From: Zasmidium citrigriseum | Taxonomy: Eukaryota > Ascomycota > Dothideomycetes > Mycosphaerellales > Mycosphaerellaceae | DNA: 64,000 nucleotides | Assembly: GCA_002786025.1 (NCBI GenBank) | Contig: NHNW01000037.1 | Location: forward strand, 124,001-188,000 | Direction of reading: 5' to 3' | Shown: piece after piece, positions 35,241 through 45,409 of the stretch | Layout of the letters: each line of letters opens with the position of its first letter | How positions within the stretch are numbered: position 1 is the first letter of the stretch | Made by a program: the position numbers and the translations under genes | The notes under the pieces: model-generated | Seen by the model: only the letters and a program-made list of their open reading frames with translations | Told to the model about the DNA's origin: nothing | Database searches by the model: none

Positions 35241-35903
35241 GCTGAACCACCGACAGAAAAGATACTGATAGAGATAGAACATATATCAAGACGCATGCTT
35301 TCCCTACCAATGGCCCGGACGTTTCTCCAACGACTATACCATAACCGTTCCCGTTTGCCGATCAACGGCTCCTTCCCGCCGGCAGACCCCGAATCCCACT
35401 TGCACCGAATTGGTCTTTGCCGACAACACCTCCCATCTCGATCTTCTCGCTGCAGTGCGATCGATCATGACCGCATTTCTCAGCCATCTTGCGTTGTGGC
35501 GCTCTTCCACTCCACAGACAAGCGTCATCCCAAGCTGCATAAGAAACCCAAGCTTTAAGCTTCTCCACGACCGAGGGGTCTGGGCGTCCAGTCAACGACG
35601 CTCGTGGCGTGCAATTGTCATACTCCAGGGTGTTGTGCCTGTTGATTGTGGGGAGAAGGCTTACGTTCGCGTTGTCGTTGGTTGGAAGCATTGCCAGTTC
35701 CAGCCTGGGTCACGAACTCACGCGAGGAAGAGGCTGACGGTAGATCGCCGCAGGTTCGATGCAGACGGCGGTATGATCCCATGGCTTCGGGATAAGTTGT
35801 TTTTGGCTCTGCAGGTCAGAGTGATATTTCTCTTTTCTTCCCCACCTGGCCCTCCTCTTTCCCTCTCTCCGCCAAGGACTCTCACCCAACAACACCTGCC
35901 AAG
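35241..35903. other. intergenic, no gene seen
   Basis: About 660 bp between the OYE stop and the secreted propeller protein. A pyrimidine-rich stretch (35826-35890) just before the next ATG looks like a 5' leader. Confidence 0.45.
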
Positions 35904-37136
35904 ATGCGGTCTTCCCTTCCCATCGCCCTGTGCGCTGCCAGCGTCCTCGCCTCGCCCATTGAGAAAGAGAAGCGTCAGGCGGCTCGCGGCAAGTTCACGT
36001 TCTACCCGATCCCGACGCCGCTCTCTGGAATCTGCGATCTTTGCGAAGGCCCAGACAAAGCGATTTGGTTCGAAGACATCCTCGTCAACCGAATCGGCCG
36101 CCTCGACCCACGGACTGGTGTTGTTACAGACTACCCGATTCCATTCACGACTCCAGCCTCCAATGTCACCCTCGGCCCAATCCCAGACCCAGCACAACAA
36201 CTCCTCGACCGCACCGCCTTCTCCTGTGCCATCCGACCAGCTGCTGATGGTAACATCTACGCTGCGAACGGCGTCCGCAATCAGCTTGTACAGATCAACC
36301 CATACACCAAGGCGATCAAGATCTTTGGACCTGTGGATCCTACGGGCAACCTCTTCCCATTCAACGATCTATACAGTGCCGACAATGGCCTCTACTTGAC
36401 TCAGACGACGGGTAACACCTTTGAGTTCTTCTCGTTCAAGGATCATTCCTTCACGACGTACCAGGTCCCAACGAAGTTGGCCCTGCCGCTTGGAGTATAT
36501 GTTGCGACGGATAAGAAGGTGTACATTCCCGAGCTCATTGGAAACAAGATCTTGGTAAGCCCCCAACGCCCAATACTCCCCAAGTCCCCAAACTGTCTAA
36601 CCTCTTGAACCCAGATCTTCAACCCCCGCGACAAATCGATCGTCGAAGTCCCCCTCCCCGTCCCCCTCCAAGGCCCCGCCGTAACCCGCGCCCAAGTCGG
36701 CGACTGGGTCTACTTCTCGCTCTTTGAAGGCGACGGCACCGGCCGCATCAACATCAAGAACCACAAAGTCGAGCTCTACCACACCAACGTCATCGGCGGT
36801 TTGGGAGGCGTCACGGCCAACCCGACTAAGAACGGCAATGTCCCTGGGACTTTCTTCACGGCGGATGAGATTTCGTTGTTGAGTAGTAAGACGTTGACGT
36901 TTAGCTATATTCCGTTTCCGGATACGTTTGCGGAGTTTGTGCCCGCTGGGGGTAGTAAGTGTCTTCGGGCGTTTGGGTTTTGGTGAGGGTGAGTGCTGAC
37001 TTTTGTGATAGTTCTCTCGGACGTTCCGCCGTATCTTGATATCTCTGCACAGTACAGGCCTGAGGACAACAGCATCTACTTTGGCAGTATTCTGAGGAAC
37101 GCGGTTGGCAAGTACCAGCTTGCACCAGGGGAGTAA
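35904..37136 (+). CDS. secreted beta-propeller protein, virginiamycin B lyase/SMP-30-like
   Basis: Three exons (35904-36554, 36615-36954, 37012-37136) give 371 residues. The introns are 60 bp (GTAAGC...CCCAG) and 57 bp (GTAAGT...GATAG), joining GNKIL to IFNPRDKS and VPAGG to ILSDVPPYL. The N-terminus is a signal peptide (MRSSLPIALCAASVLASP) followed by a KR pair (KEKRQAARG), a likely Kex2-type processing site. The body has repeated propeller blades such as EGPDKAIWFEDILVNRIGRLD and ADGNIYAANGVRNQLVQIN, as in Vgb-like streptogramin lyases and SMP-30 lactonases. In plant-associated fungi such proteins are common secreted proteins of unknown substrate. It is convergent with the M43 protease, with 137 bp between stops. 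Confidence 0.8.
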
Positions 37137-37273
37137 AAGCAAGGATGACGAAAGTTTCGATTGATGCCACTTATGATTTAATGTGTTAAGATATCAGGTC
37201 GACACTCAAAAAGAAACGCCACACACTTCGAACACCCCATCACATCGTTCTATGCTCTAGGCTTCTTTTCCGT

Positions 37274-38204
37274 CTATTTCCCAAGACGTCTATTGGCGTA
37301 CGTCCACAACATCTTAACAGTCTGCAGTCTGGTGAACTCAGTCAGACATTCATCATAGCTGTAGTCCATGTAGTTGTGGATGGGATCTTTTCCAGGCTTG
37401 CCGGGGCAGGAATCCTTGTTCTTGGGACAGCCTGTTGTTGGCAGCTGTTGCATTGGAGTGTCGTCGATGAGGTCGCCTGGGCCTGAGCAGGAAAAGTCTT
37501 GAAAGGTGTGGAACAGGCCAAGCCACTGTGGGACATTGGTCAGTGTGGGTTGAGGGAAGAAGGAAGAGAAGCTTACATGACCGATCTCGTGCACGGCTGT
37601 GTATCCCGCATCGAAGTTTAGATATCCCTGTCCCATCAATGTCAGCGGAGTCTATCAACCACGTTCAGGGGAAAGAATAACTTACACCACCAGGCAGCGT
37701 ACTCGCCAACACAACACACCCATCCAAGTCCCTCGTCGTCTCATTCAACACCTTCTCCGGAAAATAACAATACCCAAGAACACCCAGCACATCACTCAGC
37801 ACAAACACATTCAAATCCTTATACGTCCCCTTTCTCAACTTCCTCTTATACTCCAGCTCACAGTCCTCCCCGTAGTCACACGCGGCCCAGATGTCATTGA
37901 CGGTGTAGGTGATCTCTTTGGTGACGAACTGGATGTTGGAGGCGTTGTAGGACTCGTTCATTACGTCGATCTGCGAGGCGACCATGGAGGGTGGGTAGAG
38001 GTCTTTTTTGGCTTTGCTGGTGATGATGTGGATGTAGGTTGAGATGTTGAAGGTTGCGGTGGAGAGGGTGGCTTTGTTCAGGGCGTCGGAGGGGAGGGCG
38101 ATTTTGAGGTCGGTTGGGGGTGAGGGGGCGCCGCAGCGGGCGATGTCTTGGGCGAGGGTGGTGGTTGCCAGTAAGGCTGAGAAGAGGAGGATGAGGGAAT
38201 GCAT
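37274..38204 (-). CDS. secreted metalloprotease, M43 (pappalysin-like) family
   Basis: Three exons (38204-37686, 37627-37577, 37525-37274) give 273 residues. The middle exon is only 51 bp. The introns (58 and 51 bp) join STLPGG to GYLNFDAGYTA and AVHEIGH to WLGLFHTF. The zinc site HEIGHWLGLFH (His186, Glu187, His190, His196) thus spans the second splice junction. The signal peptide is MHSLILLFSALLATTTLAQ. Downstream, DDTPMQQ, HNYMDYSYDEC and the Met-turn (NYMDYS) are typical of M43 proteases such as the Coccidioides Mep1 type. Paired Cys (CGAPSP, CDYGEDC, CP) suggest disulfides. Probably an extracellular protease. Confidence 0.9.
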
Positions 38205-39022
38205 GGTGATGGTGCGGATGGAGGCAGCCTTTCAACATCTTACCTTGATGGGCCTGCCTACTTATATTGCTCCTTATCTGTGTCTTGTTTGCTGAACTTC
38301 TGTCGCTCAACGTACACGGCGTCTGAGTCCAATGGCTTGTTACACCGCAATGGAGTGACCAGAAGTGGCCGTTGAACACCCTTCCGAATGTCAGTCATTA
38401 CCTCTTGGCGATGGACGATTCTCTCTTCGAGTGACAGTGGCGTTTCTTCCTTAGGTCTTGTAGATATCGATGTAGTGAGGTGGGAAGTCAATGTCTCTGA
38501 AGCTTACCAGAAGTTGATGAATGGTTGATGTGCAGGTGCATTACTAAAGCCACGGGTGGGACCTAATTTGAGTAGTACTTGCCTTCGCAGTACGCACGGT
38601 ACTTTCTGCGAATGACAAGTCAAGGATTGAATTGTGACGCGGACAGCGGGAAAAGGCAACATGCAGGTCCATGAGTACTACAAAACAGGCTCTGTGTTCA
38701 AATTTGGTTGTACAGCATTGAAAGACGGCGTACGACAAGTTTCAGGCTTTCCAAATTGTCTGCGCATGATACTCTAGTCAGGGACGATGGACGTACGAGC
38801 GAAGGTGAAACAATGAGAGGAAGTACAGAGTAAAAACATGTATTCGAGCTGCCATTGCTGCAGTAAGCCCAGCTTGAACTCCGCCACTCTCCTGAACACT
38901 CTGAGGGCTGCTTTCAGGTTCGTCCTGCACCATCCATGGAATTTGCAGAGTCGATGTGCACGTCGCAGCGGGTAGCCGTGGCAATCCAGATGAAGTAGAG
39001 TCCTTCATCAAGGTCGAGTCCG
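38205..39022. other. intergenic region upstream of the M43 protease
   Basis: 820 bp. TATATTGC near 38262 (minus-strand sense TATAAG-like) could be the protease TATA region. A minus-strand frame at 38491-38258 (77 codons; SISTRPKEETPLSLEERIV) has plausible composition but overlaps this promoter and is not supported further. Confidence 0.4.
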
Positions 39023-39496
39023 CTAATCGGCCTTCACAACATCTTCAGCGTCATCCTGGCTCGCTCCTTCGTCTTCGCAACTTCCACGCTGCGAATCTTC
39101 ACCCTCTCCGCCACTCTCACCAGGCTCCTGGCTGTCCTCGCCTTCATCCATGTCATCTCCAGCGTCTTCGTCCTGCTCTTCACCGCTCTCTCCGGTGCCC
39201 TCATCCTCACCGCTGGCACTCTCAGCAGAGTACTCTGCGAGATGAGAGCGGTCTGGGCCGAAATAGCCCTCATCATCGTCGCTCTCACCATCAGGACAGG
39301 GCCGCCGCTCGGCGACCCAGACACTTCGCCGGTCTTGAACATCTGAGCCCGTGCGGTAGCGCTCGAGCGGCTCGTGGGTGGTTTCGTCCCATCCCTGGCG
39401 CCTAATGCTCGGCATGTGCTCGGGAGGAACGACATTGATGGCGTTGTTCACCGGCGGCGTGTAGTAAGTGTCGTACGTGGTCTCTTGGTACCGCAT
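39023..39496 (-). CDS. tandem small-protein family, copy 1 (acidic tail)
   Basis: 157 residues from ATG 39496. The N-terminal module, residues 1-70, carries the family core shared with four other genes on the same strand: YDTYYTP near the start, then GWDETTHEPLERYRTGSD, then SVWVAERR. The remaining ~85 residues are extremely acidic (Glu/Asp/Ser/Gly: EDEGTGESGEEQDEDAGDDM). A 54-bp intron (39591-39538; GTAAGT, branch TACTAAC, CTGCAG) lies in the 5'UTR 41 bp before the ATG, as in the other copies. I do not recognise the family. There is no signal peptide and no membrane segment. The role is unknown; an intracellular protein with a folded head and disordered tail is my inference. Confidence 0.7.
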   Translation of the reverse strand: MRYQETTYDTYYTPPVNNAINVVPPEHMPSIRRQGWDETTHEPLERYRTGSDVQDRRSVWVAERRPCPDGESDDDEGYFGPDRSHLAEYSAESASGEDEGTGESGEEQDEDAGDDMDEGEDSQEPGESGGEGEDSQRGSCEDEGASQDDAEDVVKAD

Positions 39497-40739
39497 ACTG
39501 GCGAGCGTGACTCGAATCTTGTCGAGGTAGTGAGAGGCTGCAGCGCGCTGTTAGTACTGTCGAAGGAGGAGATAGTGCCCGAGAAACTTACAGAGTGAAG
39601 AAGTGGTATAGCCGGCGGGAATAGAGAGTCACACGAGATGGCTGCCCGAGTGTGCTACTCGATTACCTGGTCGTCGATTAGTGGAAGCTCTCCAGAGCGA
39701 CGTGGTGCCGCGCATGAAGCGCGGGATGGAGGCACTTACTCGTTGCTCTTCGAAGGTGTTGGAGAGGTCGGTCTTATAGAGGGCGATTTCTTGCTGTCTT
39801 GTATGTTTGTGAAGGGTATGCAGGAAGGAGATAAGCGGGCAGGAGAGTAGGAGGCGCAACCTCGAATTTGACTGCGTGGCGGTGCCGTGCTGCGGAAGGC
39901 ACGGAGTAGCCCGGCGCTTGACCCCTTCCGGGAGGCCCGTGAGTCTTGGCGATCGAGTGAATGTTTTGGCGATGCCACGCCTTATAGAAAAAGTGTTTTC
40001 GACGAATATACGATGCAAGAATGTTTGAGAGAGTAACGAAAAGAGATGTGAGGCATGTACCGCAAGGCTCTTATATCTTTCAAACTGCTTGCTTGAGGGT
40101 TGTGCTGCCTGATGTTTTCCGGGCGTTTCTGCAGGTGCCAGAACTGTCGATAACGATCACATATTGCGAGGTATGTTTCAGTCGCAATTTTATGTCTTCG
40201 CATTGCTCAAGTGTTGTTGTGAGCTGACTTTCAGCACAATGGTAAGTAACGAGCCGTACACTATTCCAGTAGCGACTTCTAATCCATCACCGAAGCAACA
40301 TGTTCAGCCACAACAAATCACCAGCTCAATCTACTGGGTAATGTGCTCATCGAATCTACACACGCTCTGGCTTAACTCGAGGAACACGTGGGAAGCAAAG
40401 ATGGACATTCGAAAGAATGCTTGACCGGCTCCAATGATCTAATAGTACCTAGTACGTTCATCGACTGCGAGATTCGACACATGAGATCGTACGGTGCGGC
40501 AATGCTGGATCACGGGGAGGAGGTTCGCATTCTCGCCTCCTCACTAGTGGGTCGATGGGATCGGTTGGTGAATGTCGGTTCCTCGTTGGCCATCTTGATG
40601 TTGACCGCACGCAGGAGCTGCCCGGGCTGTATCTGGGTGTCGCCTCCCACAAACAGTCTCGTACGCATCTTAAGAATAAAGGAAAGAAGCTTAGAAACTC
40701 ACTGATTTAACTGGGGAACGCCATAAAAACTCCTCCAGA
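39497..40739. other. upstream region of copy 1
   Basis: It contains the copy-1 5'UTR intron (39591-39538) and the shared 19-bp upstream element at 39944-39962, with CTATAAG (minus sense) 20-40 bp further out (39981-39987). The rest (40.0-40.7 kb) shows only unsupported short frames on both strands. Confidence 0.45.
39944..39962 (-). promoter_or_regulatory. shared 19-bp upstream element, copy 1
   Basis: Plus-strand TCTTGGCGATCGAGTGAAT lies 448 bp upstream of the copy-1 ATG. Near-identical 19-mers occur upstream of copies 2, 3 and 4. With a TATA-like CTATAAG about 25 bp further upstream, it may mark the transcription start. Confidence 0.5.
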
Positions 40740-40946
40740 ATGGCGGACAACACCTACCCTGACTCCTACCGCCCAACCCGCGCCGACCACGAGCTTCATG
40801 ACGTGAATCGCCGCCTCCGGCAAGGCCTCCTGCACTACAAGCGTGAGATGGAGCTGTCCTAGGGCGAAGCAGAGCGCTACGAGGACTTGGCGGATCACAA
40901 GGAGGATGTGATTCAGCCGTGCCGGAAACGGCGCTATCGTATGTAG
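40740..40946 (+). pseudogene. small hydrophilic ORF interrupted by one TAG
   Basis: ATG 40740 opens MADNTYPDSYRPTRADHELH, which runs 40 codons to TAG at 40860-40862. The same frame then continues with GEAERYEDLADHKEDVIQP to a second stop at 40944-40946. Composition is the same on both sides, so this reads like one 68-residue helical charged protein with a nonsense change (CAG or TGG to TAG type). It is opposite in direction to the tandem family. It could also be chance. Confidence 0.35.
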
Positions 40947-41424
40947 ACGAGGAGATTCGAATGAGGCTTGGTGCGTTTACTGAACTTCTGCCTTGCTTAT
41001 ACGACATCAGAAAGAATCCACAATGCGAGCGGCGCACGCTCGACGGTGGAGTAGTTGAGGCAGGTGACCGGGCAGGCCCGGCAACTACGGATGGCTACAT
41101 TCTGGCAGCTTATTACAGTAACATTCCCCACACAATATGCTACTCGCCACGTGACAGCTTGGAAGGGTGAGAAAGCTCACACGAGAGGCCGCTATTGAAT
41201 GGCTAGGAGAGCTTGATTGTCCGCACGCATCGACTTTGTGAAACCGCTGTCTAATCTGGCGTGGAACGAGGGCGTATTGGGACATAGGATGCAAGGCGTG
41301 CAGGAGACTCTTTGCGCTGTTGAGTGGGTCAGCGAAGGCGCGGCAGTAGGAAGATGGTGATGTACTTACCAGTACAGGGGGCGCATGGAGTATACCAGTG
41401 GCCAGCACAAGCACCGCTCCCAGC
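40947..41424. other. intergenic, no gene seen
   Basis: About 480 bp forming the 3' flank of copy 2. A minus-strand frame at 41450-41085 overlaps the copy-2 tail in another phase and is not credible. Confidence 0.4.
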
Positions 41425-41811
41425 TTAAGCGCCCACAGAAACACCAGCACCCATCCTCTCTTGCTCTTTCCTATGTCCCTCCGCCGCCACAGCCGCGTAC
41501 GTCTTTACCCCAGCAGCAGCACCTCCACCACCATCCTTTCCTCCATCACCTCCGCCATCCTTCCTATCCTTCTTTGCCTTAGGCAGACGAGGAAACCGAA
41601 TCTTGCCTCTCTTCTTGCGGATCGCCGTCCACATGCTGCCGCCATTGGCCCTATCATCGCCGGTTTGATAGCGGCGAAGGCGGTAATGCGTGCGGTGGCT
41701 CCATCCGAGACTCATGGCTTGCTGGTACATGCGCGGTGAGGCTGTTCTAACCTCAGGGCCCACGAGGTCGAGGATATAGGTGTCATATTCGACTTCGACC
41801 CATCTGACCAT
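41425..41811 (-). CDS. tandem small-protein family, copy 2 (basic tail)
   Basis: 128 residues from ATG 41811. The head has VEYDTYILDLV, then the core in its most divergent form (GWSHRTHYRLRRYQTGDD) and SMWTAIRKK. The tail is Lys/Arg-rich and then Gly/Ala-rich (KKRGKIRFPRLPKAKKDRKD, GGGDGGKDGGGG). The 5'UTR intron at 41891-41845 (47 bp; GTAAGT, GACTAAC, CGCAG) ends 33 bp before the ATG. The shared upstream element is at 42177-42195. It lies same-strand, 2.3 kb from copy 1 and 1.7 kb from copy 3. Confidence 0.68.
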   Translation of the reverse strand: MVRWVEVEYDTYILDLVGPEVRTASPRMYQQAMSLGWSHRTHYRLRRYQTGDDRANGGSMWTAIRKKRGKIRFPRLPKAKKDRKDGGGDGGKDGGGGAAAGVKTYAAVAAEGHRKEQERMGAGVSVGA

Positions 41812-43153
41812 GATTTCGAGGCTGCTGTGGAGGTGGACTTGGTTCTGCGAGGCTGTTAGTCTCGTTCATGGGGAGGGCATAGAAGACTTACATGGAGAGA
41901 GGCAAAGGGCGGCTGGGATTGGAGAGACGAGTTGTAGGGGCGCGGGAGGGCCGGCTCTAGTGAGATGCGAGGCTTGTCGTGTCGAGTACAGCAGCGAGTT
42001 GGGAAGACGACTCGAGGTTGTGTTGGAGCTTGCTCTTGGATGATGGTGCTGCGTATGTCGAAGTCGAAGAGGAAGGAAAGCGAAGAGAAGTTCAAGTCTT
42101 TGGGAGGTGCGGGCCGTGCAGAGCAGTGTTCCGCCGCTTGAATCCGACGCTAAAGCTTTTCGATCATGTGCGTTAGTCTTGGCGTTGGAGTGAATGTTGC
42201 ATGCTGCTATATTCTCAGAAAACGGTATTTAGTATATACGAAGATGTTAAGTCAAGCGTGGGCTCAAGATCCATGCGCAGTACTAGGCGACTTGATATAC
42301 CTACTACTGCTTGCTTTAACAAAACGCTTGAATACTTGTCACTCCATCCCGCCAGCGCCCACAAAGCCCTTAGCCATGCGCAACAATTTCTGCAATGCAT
42401 ATGTCTCATATTGGTTCAACATCTGACTTTGTCCCAGAAATGATGTGGCTTGTGCTATGCTCGTGGGCTAGATGCTTAGAGGGAGGCAAGGCGGCAGAAC
42501 GATACCCACCAGGCAAGAAACACGACAGATGGGCAGAGGTGCTTTGAATTGTACTCAAACTCGCACGCCATTGGAAAGGGGATCAAAATACGACTGCGTA
42601 GACTAGACATGCAAGACCTTCTTTGGAGCTCAAGAATCTTCAGCCTTATGCGAAGCCTTGTTAGCTTTAGTATTCAGTGAAAGCGGTGTTGTAACATTGA
42701 TAATTGGGTGTATCTATTCACTGTATTCATTGAGCACACCCCGCTCTGGGAAGTGGTCAGTCATCCGACTGCGCTCTCCTCGTCATGTTGAACGCCCAAA
42801 TCAGAAGAGAAAGACTGGAGGTGGCAGATGGCCCGTCCGCCGGCGCGCACGCTGCACGCCAGACGCCATTATGCCAGGCGTAGCCACCTCTCTGCGTAGA
42901 AAAACAGAAAAGGAAAAAGCAGTATCATCAGAACCCCCGGCCCTTGTCGTGCGAAGCATTCGAGCTGTCGTCAAGTCACTCTGACGTTGCCTTCTGCTTC
43001 TTTGCAATGACCATCCTCCCTTCGTGCGCTTCAAGGGTGGCACTCGCCTGAGCGGGAGCCGCGTCGCTCGATGGCATGCCGGCGAGTCTGAAAAGAGGTA
43101 GCCGCCAAGTGGATTCTGGAATGGATAAAGAGGATCGATACCCGGGGCCCATC
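41812..43153. other. upstream region of copy 2 / 3' flank of copy 3
   Basis: It includes the copy-2 5'UTR intron and its 19-bp upstream element (42177-42195). A minus-strand TATA-like stretch (plus TGCTATATTCTC, about 42200-42212) lies next to it. From 42.25 to 43.15 kb no gene is supported. Confidence 0.4.
42177..42195 (-). promoter_or_regulatory. shared 19-bp upstream element, copy 2
   Basis: Plus-strand TCTTGGCGTTGGAGTGAAT is 366 bp upstream of the copy-2 ATG. Two bases differ from the copy-1 element and one from the copy-3 element. Confidence 0.5.
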
Positions 43154-43549
43154 TCACTTGGTCTCCGGGAAGTTGGTCGGCATCTGGTTCTGGCCGCCTC
43201 TCTTCTTTGGCACAAGGCCGGTCTTGGGTCCTGGGCGCTGCTTCGAGGCAGGTGCCGTAGTGCTGGTGGTGGTCTTCTGCTCGACCTTTTGACCACCCTC
43301 GTCACCCTTCTTGCCCTTGCCATCCTTCTTCACATCCTTCTTGATTGCAGTCCACGTGCTGCTACGAGTCTCCCAATCTTCACCGGTGTGGTAACGAGTC
43401 AGGGGCTCGTGAGTCGACTCATCCCAGCCCTGGCGCCGCGCCTCGGCGATCAGAGCTGGAGTCGGAGTACCGAGGGTGACAGGGACGTATGATAGGACGT
43501 AGGTGGAGAAAGTGGTCTCGACAATCTGGATGGTGGGATCGGTCGACAT
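43154..43549 (-). CDS. tandem small-protein family, copy 3 (basic tail)
   Basis: 131 residues from ATG 43549 (context CCACCATGT). The head reads VETTFSTYVLSYVPVTLG, then the clearest core, GWDESTHEPLTRYHTGEDWE, and STWTAIKKD. The tail is Lys/Gly/Thr-rich (KKDGKGKKGDEGGQK, SKQRPGPKTGLVPKKRGG) and ends MPTNFPETK. A 5'UTR intron probably lies upstream (GTAAATTC ... CTAGCAACATCACAG, plus positions about 43640-43588). The shared element is at 43893-43911 with an AATATATT (minus sense) about 25-30 bp beyond it. Confidence 0.72.
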   Translation of the reverse strand: MSTDPTIQIVETTFSTYVLSYVPVTLGTPTPALIAEARRQGWDESTHEPLTRYHTGEDWETRSSTWTAIKKDVKKDGKGKKGDEGGQKVEQKTTTSTTAPASKQRPGPKTGLVPKKRGGQNQMPTNFPETK

Positions 43550-44746
43550 GGTGGCGGACTTGTCTTGGGTTGAGGATGTGTATACGTGTGGTCTGTGATG
43601 TTGCTAGACGGACTCGAGACTCCGAACGGGTGGAAGAATTTACATGAGAGAGTTTGTGGAGGCTTGCGGAAGTAGCGGGTGACGAAGAAGAAGCGGATCT
43701 TGTTCTCGGAGAGGTTGCTTGTGTATTGGAGTTGTCGGTGTCGGTTCGGTGGCTTGGTGGTTGGCTGGTCTGTGGAGAGGAAGAAGGAAATGAAGCGGAA
43801 GGGAGCGGCCTTAAGTACCTGGGGCAGTCCACAACTTTGCCACCGACGGCCCGCTGAAGCTGGGGCCTTACCCTTTTCAGAAGGCTTCACGATCTTGGCG
43901 ATGGAGTGAATATACAAGCACATGCTTTCAGGTGGAATATATTAACGACAATAGAATGTAACAATAGGAATGTGATGGGAGTTAAAATTGAGATGGATAG
44001 TTACGATGGGCTTTTGTATTCACGCTCGTGCTTGCTACTACTAACAAAGGGGCTTTGGCATTATCACCTGCCTTTAAGCCACCATGTTTGCTAAACCTTG
44101 TCCAAGGCATTTACGTATACATGAGTGTCCGTCTATTGACAATCCTACTTTTAACTAAGGCACATACCTACAAAGAGGGAGGTACGCTCGAGTATTCTCG
44201 AGTGCGTATTGATCTCATGCTAAGAGCATCTATAGAAAACTCCGATCCGACGCAAAGTGACACATGAGCTCGAATCGTCAAGAACAATTTTTACGTATTG
44301 TAAGTCCTGTTGCGTACGTCTCAACAATCATGAATGGTTTCGCCAATCAAGTCTTACAAACGTGAGGGTGGAGAAGATAAGACTAAATTAATAAAAGGCA
44401 ATGATGTCAAAAGTACAGATGATTGATCAACTTTCTACGTTTGAATACAGGTGGTGTATTTTTGCTCTCCTAATTGATGTATGCGAGTCTTGCCGTAGCT
44501 TGACTCTCCATCATCGTGTATGAAGTTGCTGCTGTTGGACTATTCTAGGCCTGCGGCATGTAATCGTCGAAGAAAAGACGAGAGGATAGACAGACCGCCT
44601 TGCTCAACCCTGCTGTCCCTACTGTGTATGATACTCAAGCTGGTCAGTCACAGTATTTGAGTCTCGCAGCAGCAGTGTACTCACCCGGTGACGAGTGCTG
44701 CTTCAACTCGACCGCCACTACACGGGCGCAGCGATGGCCAGCCAGC
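43550..44746. other. upstream region of copy 3 / 3' flank of copy 4
   Basis: It holds the copy-3 leader and its 19-bp element (43893-43911). The stretch 43.95-44.65 kb is relatively AT-rich with no supported gene. Confidence 0.4.
43893..43911 (-). promoter_or_regulatory. shared 19-bp upstream element, copy 3
   Basis: Plus-strand TCTTGGCGATGGAGTGAAT is 344 bp upstream of the copy-3 ATG. GAATATATTA (plus 43934-43943) is placed like a TATA box relative to it. Confidence 0.5.
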
Positions 44747-45058
44747 TCAAGCGCCAGCAGTCGTGGTCGTGCCGCCGGCGCCTCCTTTCGCGTCCTGCTT
44801 CTTGTCTCCCGGCGTAGCGCCTCCACCTCCATCCTTCTTGTCACCCTTCTTCTCCTCGGACTTTGGCTTGCGCTCCGCGAACCAGGTGCTGCAGCCGTTT
44901 CCCTGGTCATCCGTGGCGTAACGCTGAAGTGGTCCGTGAGTTGAGGGATCCCATCCCTTCTCGCGAATGCGGGCAAGGTGCTGCGTAGGGACAGTAGCGA
45001 CACCCGGAGCGACGATCGGGGTGTAGTAGATGTCGCACTTGGTCTCGATGGTGTCCAT
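44747..45058 (-). CDS. tandem small-protein family, copy 4 (basic/Gly tail)
   Basis: 103 residues from ATG 45058. The head reads KCDIYYTPIVAPGVATVP, close to copy 1 in the YYTP segment. The core is GWDPSTHGPLQRYATDDQ and then STWFAERKPKSEEKK. The tail alternates Lys/Asp and Gly (GDKKDGGGGATPGDKKQDAK) and ends in Thr/Ala. The 5'UTR intron at 45135-45088 (48 bp; GTAAGC ... CTGCAG) ends 29 bp before the ATG. The leader GACTCGAATCAC resembles the copy-1 leader GATTCGAGTCAC, which points to recent common descent of copies 1 and 4. Confidence 0.7.
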   Translation of the reverse strand: MDTIETKCDIYYTPIVAPGVATVPTQHLARIREKGWDPSTHGPLQRYATDDQGNGCSTWFAERKPKSEEKKGDKKDGGGGATPGDKKQDAKGGAGGTTTTAGA

Positions 45059-45409
45059 TTTCGCGGGTGATTCGAGTCTAAGGTAGGCTGCAGTATTGTG
45101 AGTAGATTTCAAGGCGAAGAGGTGGGGTTGCTTACTAAGGATGTACTGGTGTGGAAGGTCTTTGTGTAGAATGTTGAGGGTCGATTCGGGGTCGCGTGGA
45201 TGTCGAGTGGATCGTGGTGTCTTGGATGTCGGCGTTGTTGATCTGTTGTGCGAGTTGGATGAGAAGAAGAGAAGGGAAGCAGAAACCACGACCTTCAAGT
45301 ACCTCCTCAGAGCTGTGGACTGTGCTTCGCGCTAAACCCCATAAATCCAGCACGTGTTTCTTGGCAGAATGGTGAATACAACGGCAGCTGGGTTCATGTG
45401 GTACAGGAT
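45059..45409. other. upstream region of copy 4
   Basis: 350 bp with the copy-4 5'UTR intron and the most divergent copy of the shared element at 45360-45378. Confidence 0.4.
45360..45378 (-). promoter_or_regulatory. shared 19-bp upstream element, copy 4 (divergent)
   Basis: Plus-strand TCTTGGCAGAATGGTGAAT is 302 bp upstream of the copy-4 ATG. It matches the other three at the two ends (TCTTGGC and GTGAAT) but differs in the middle. Confidence 0.35.

Noticed and set aside
35410..36399. 329-codon plus-strand frame overlapping the propeller gene
   Set aside because: Out of phase with the signal peptide and propeller blades; Ser/Arg-rich shadow.
39034..39435. 133-codon frame overlapping family copy 1 in another phase
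   Set aside because: Repetitive Arg/Ser/Thr shadow of the acidic coding tail; copy 1 frame has the conserved core and leader intron.
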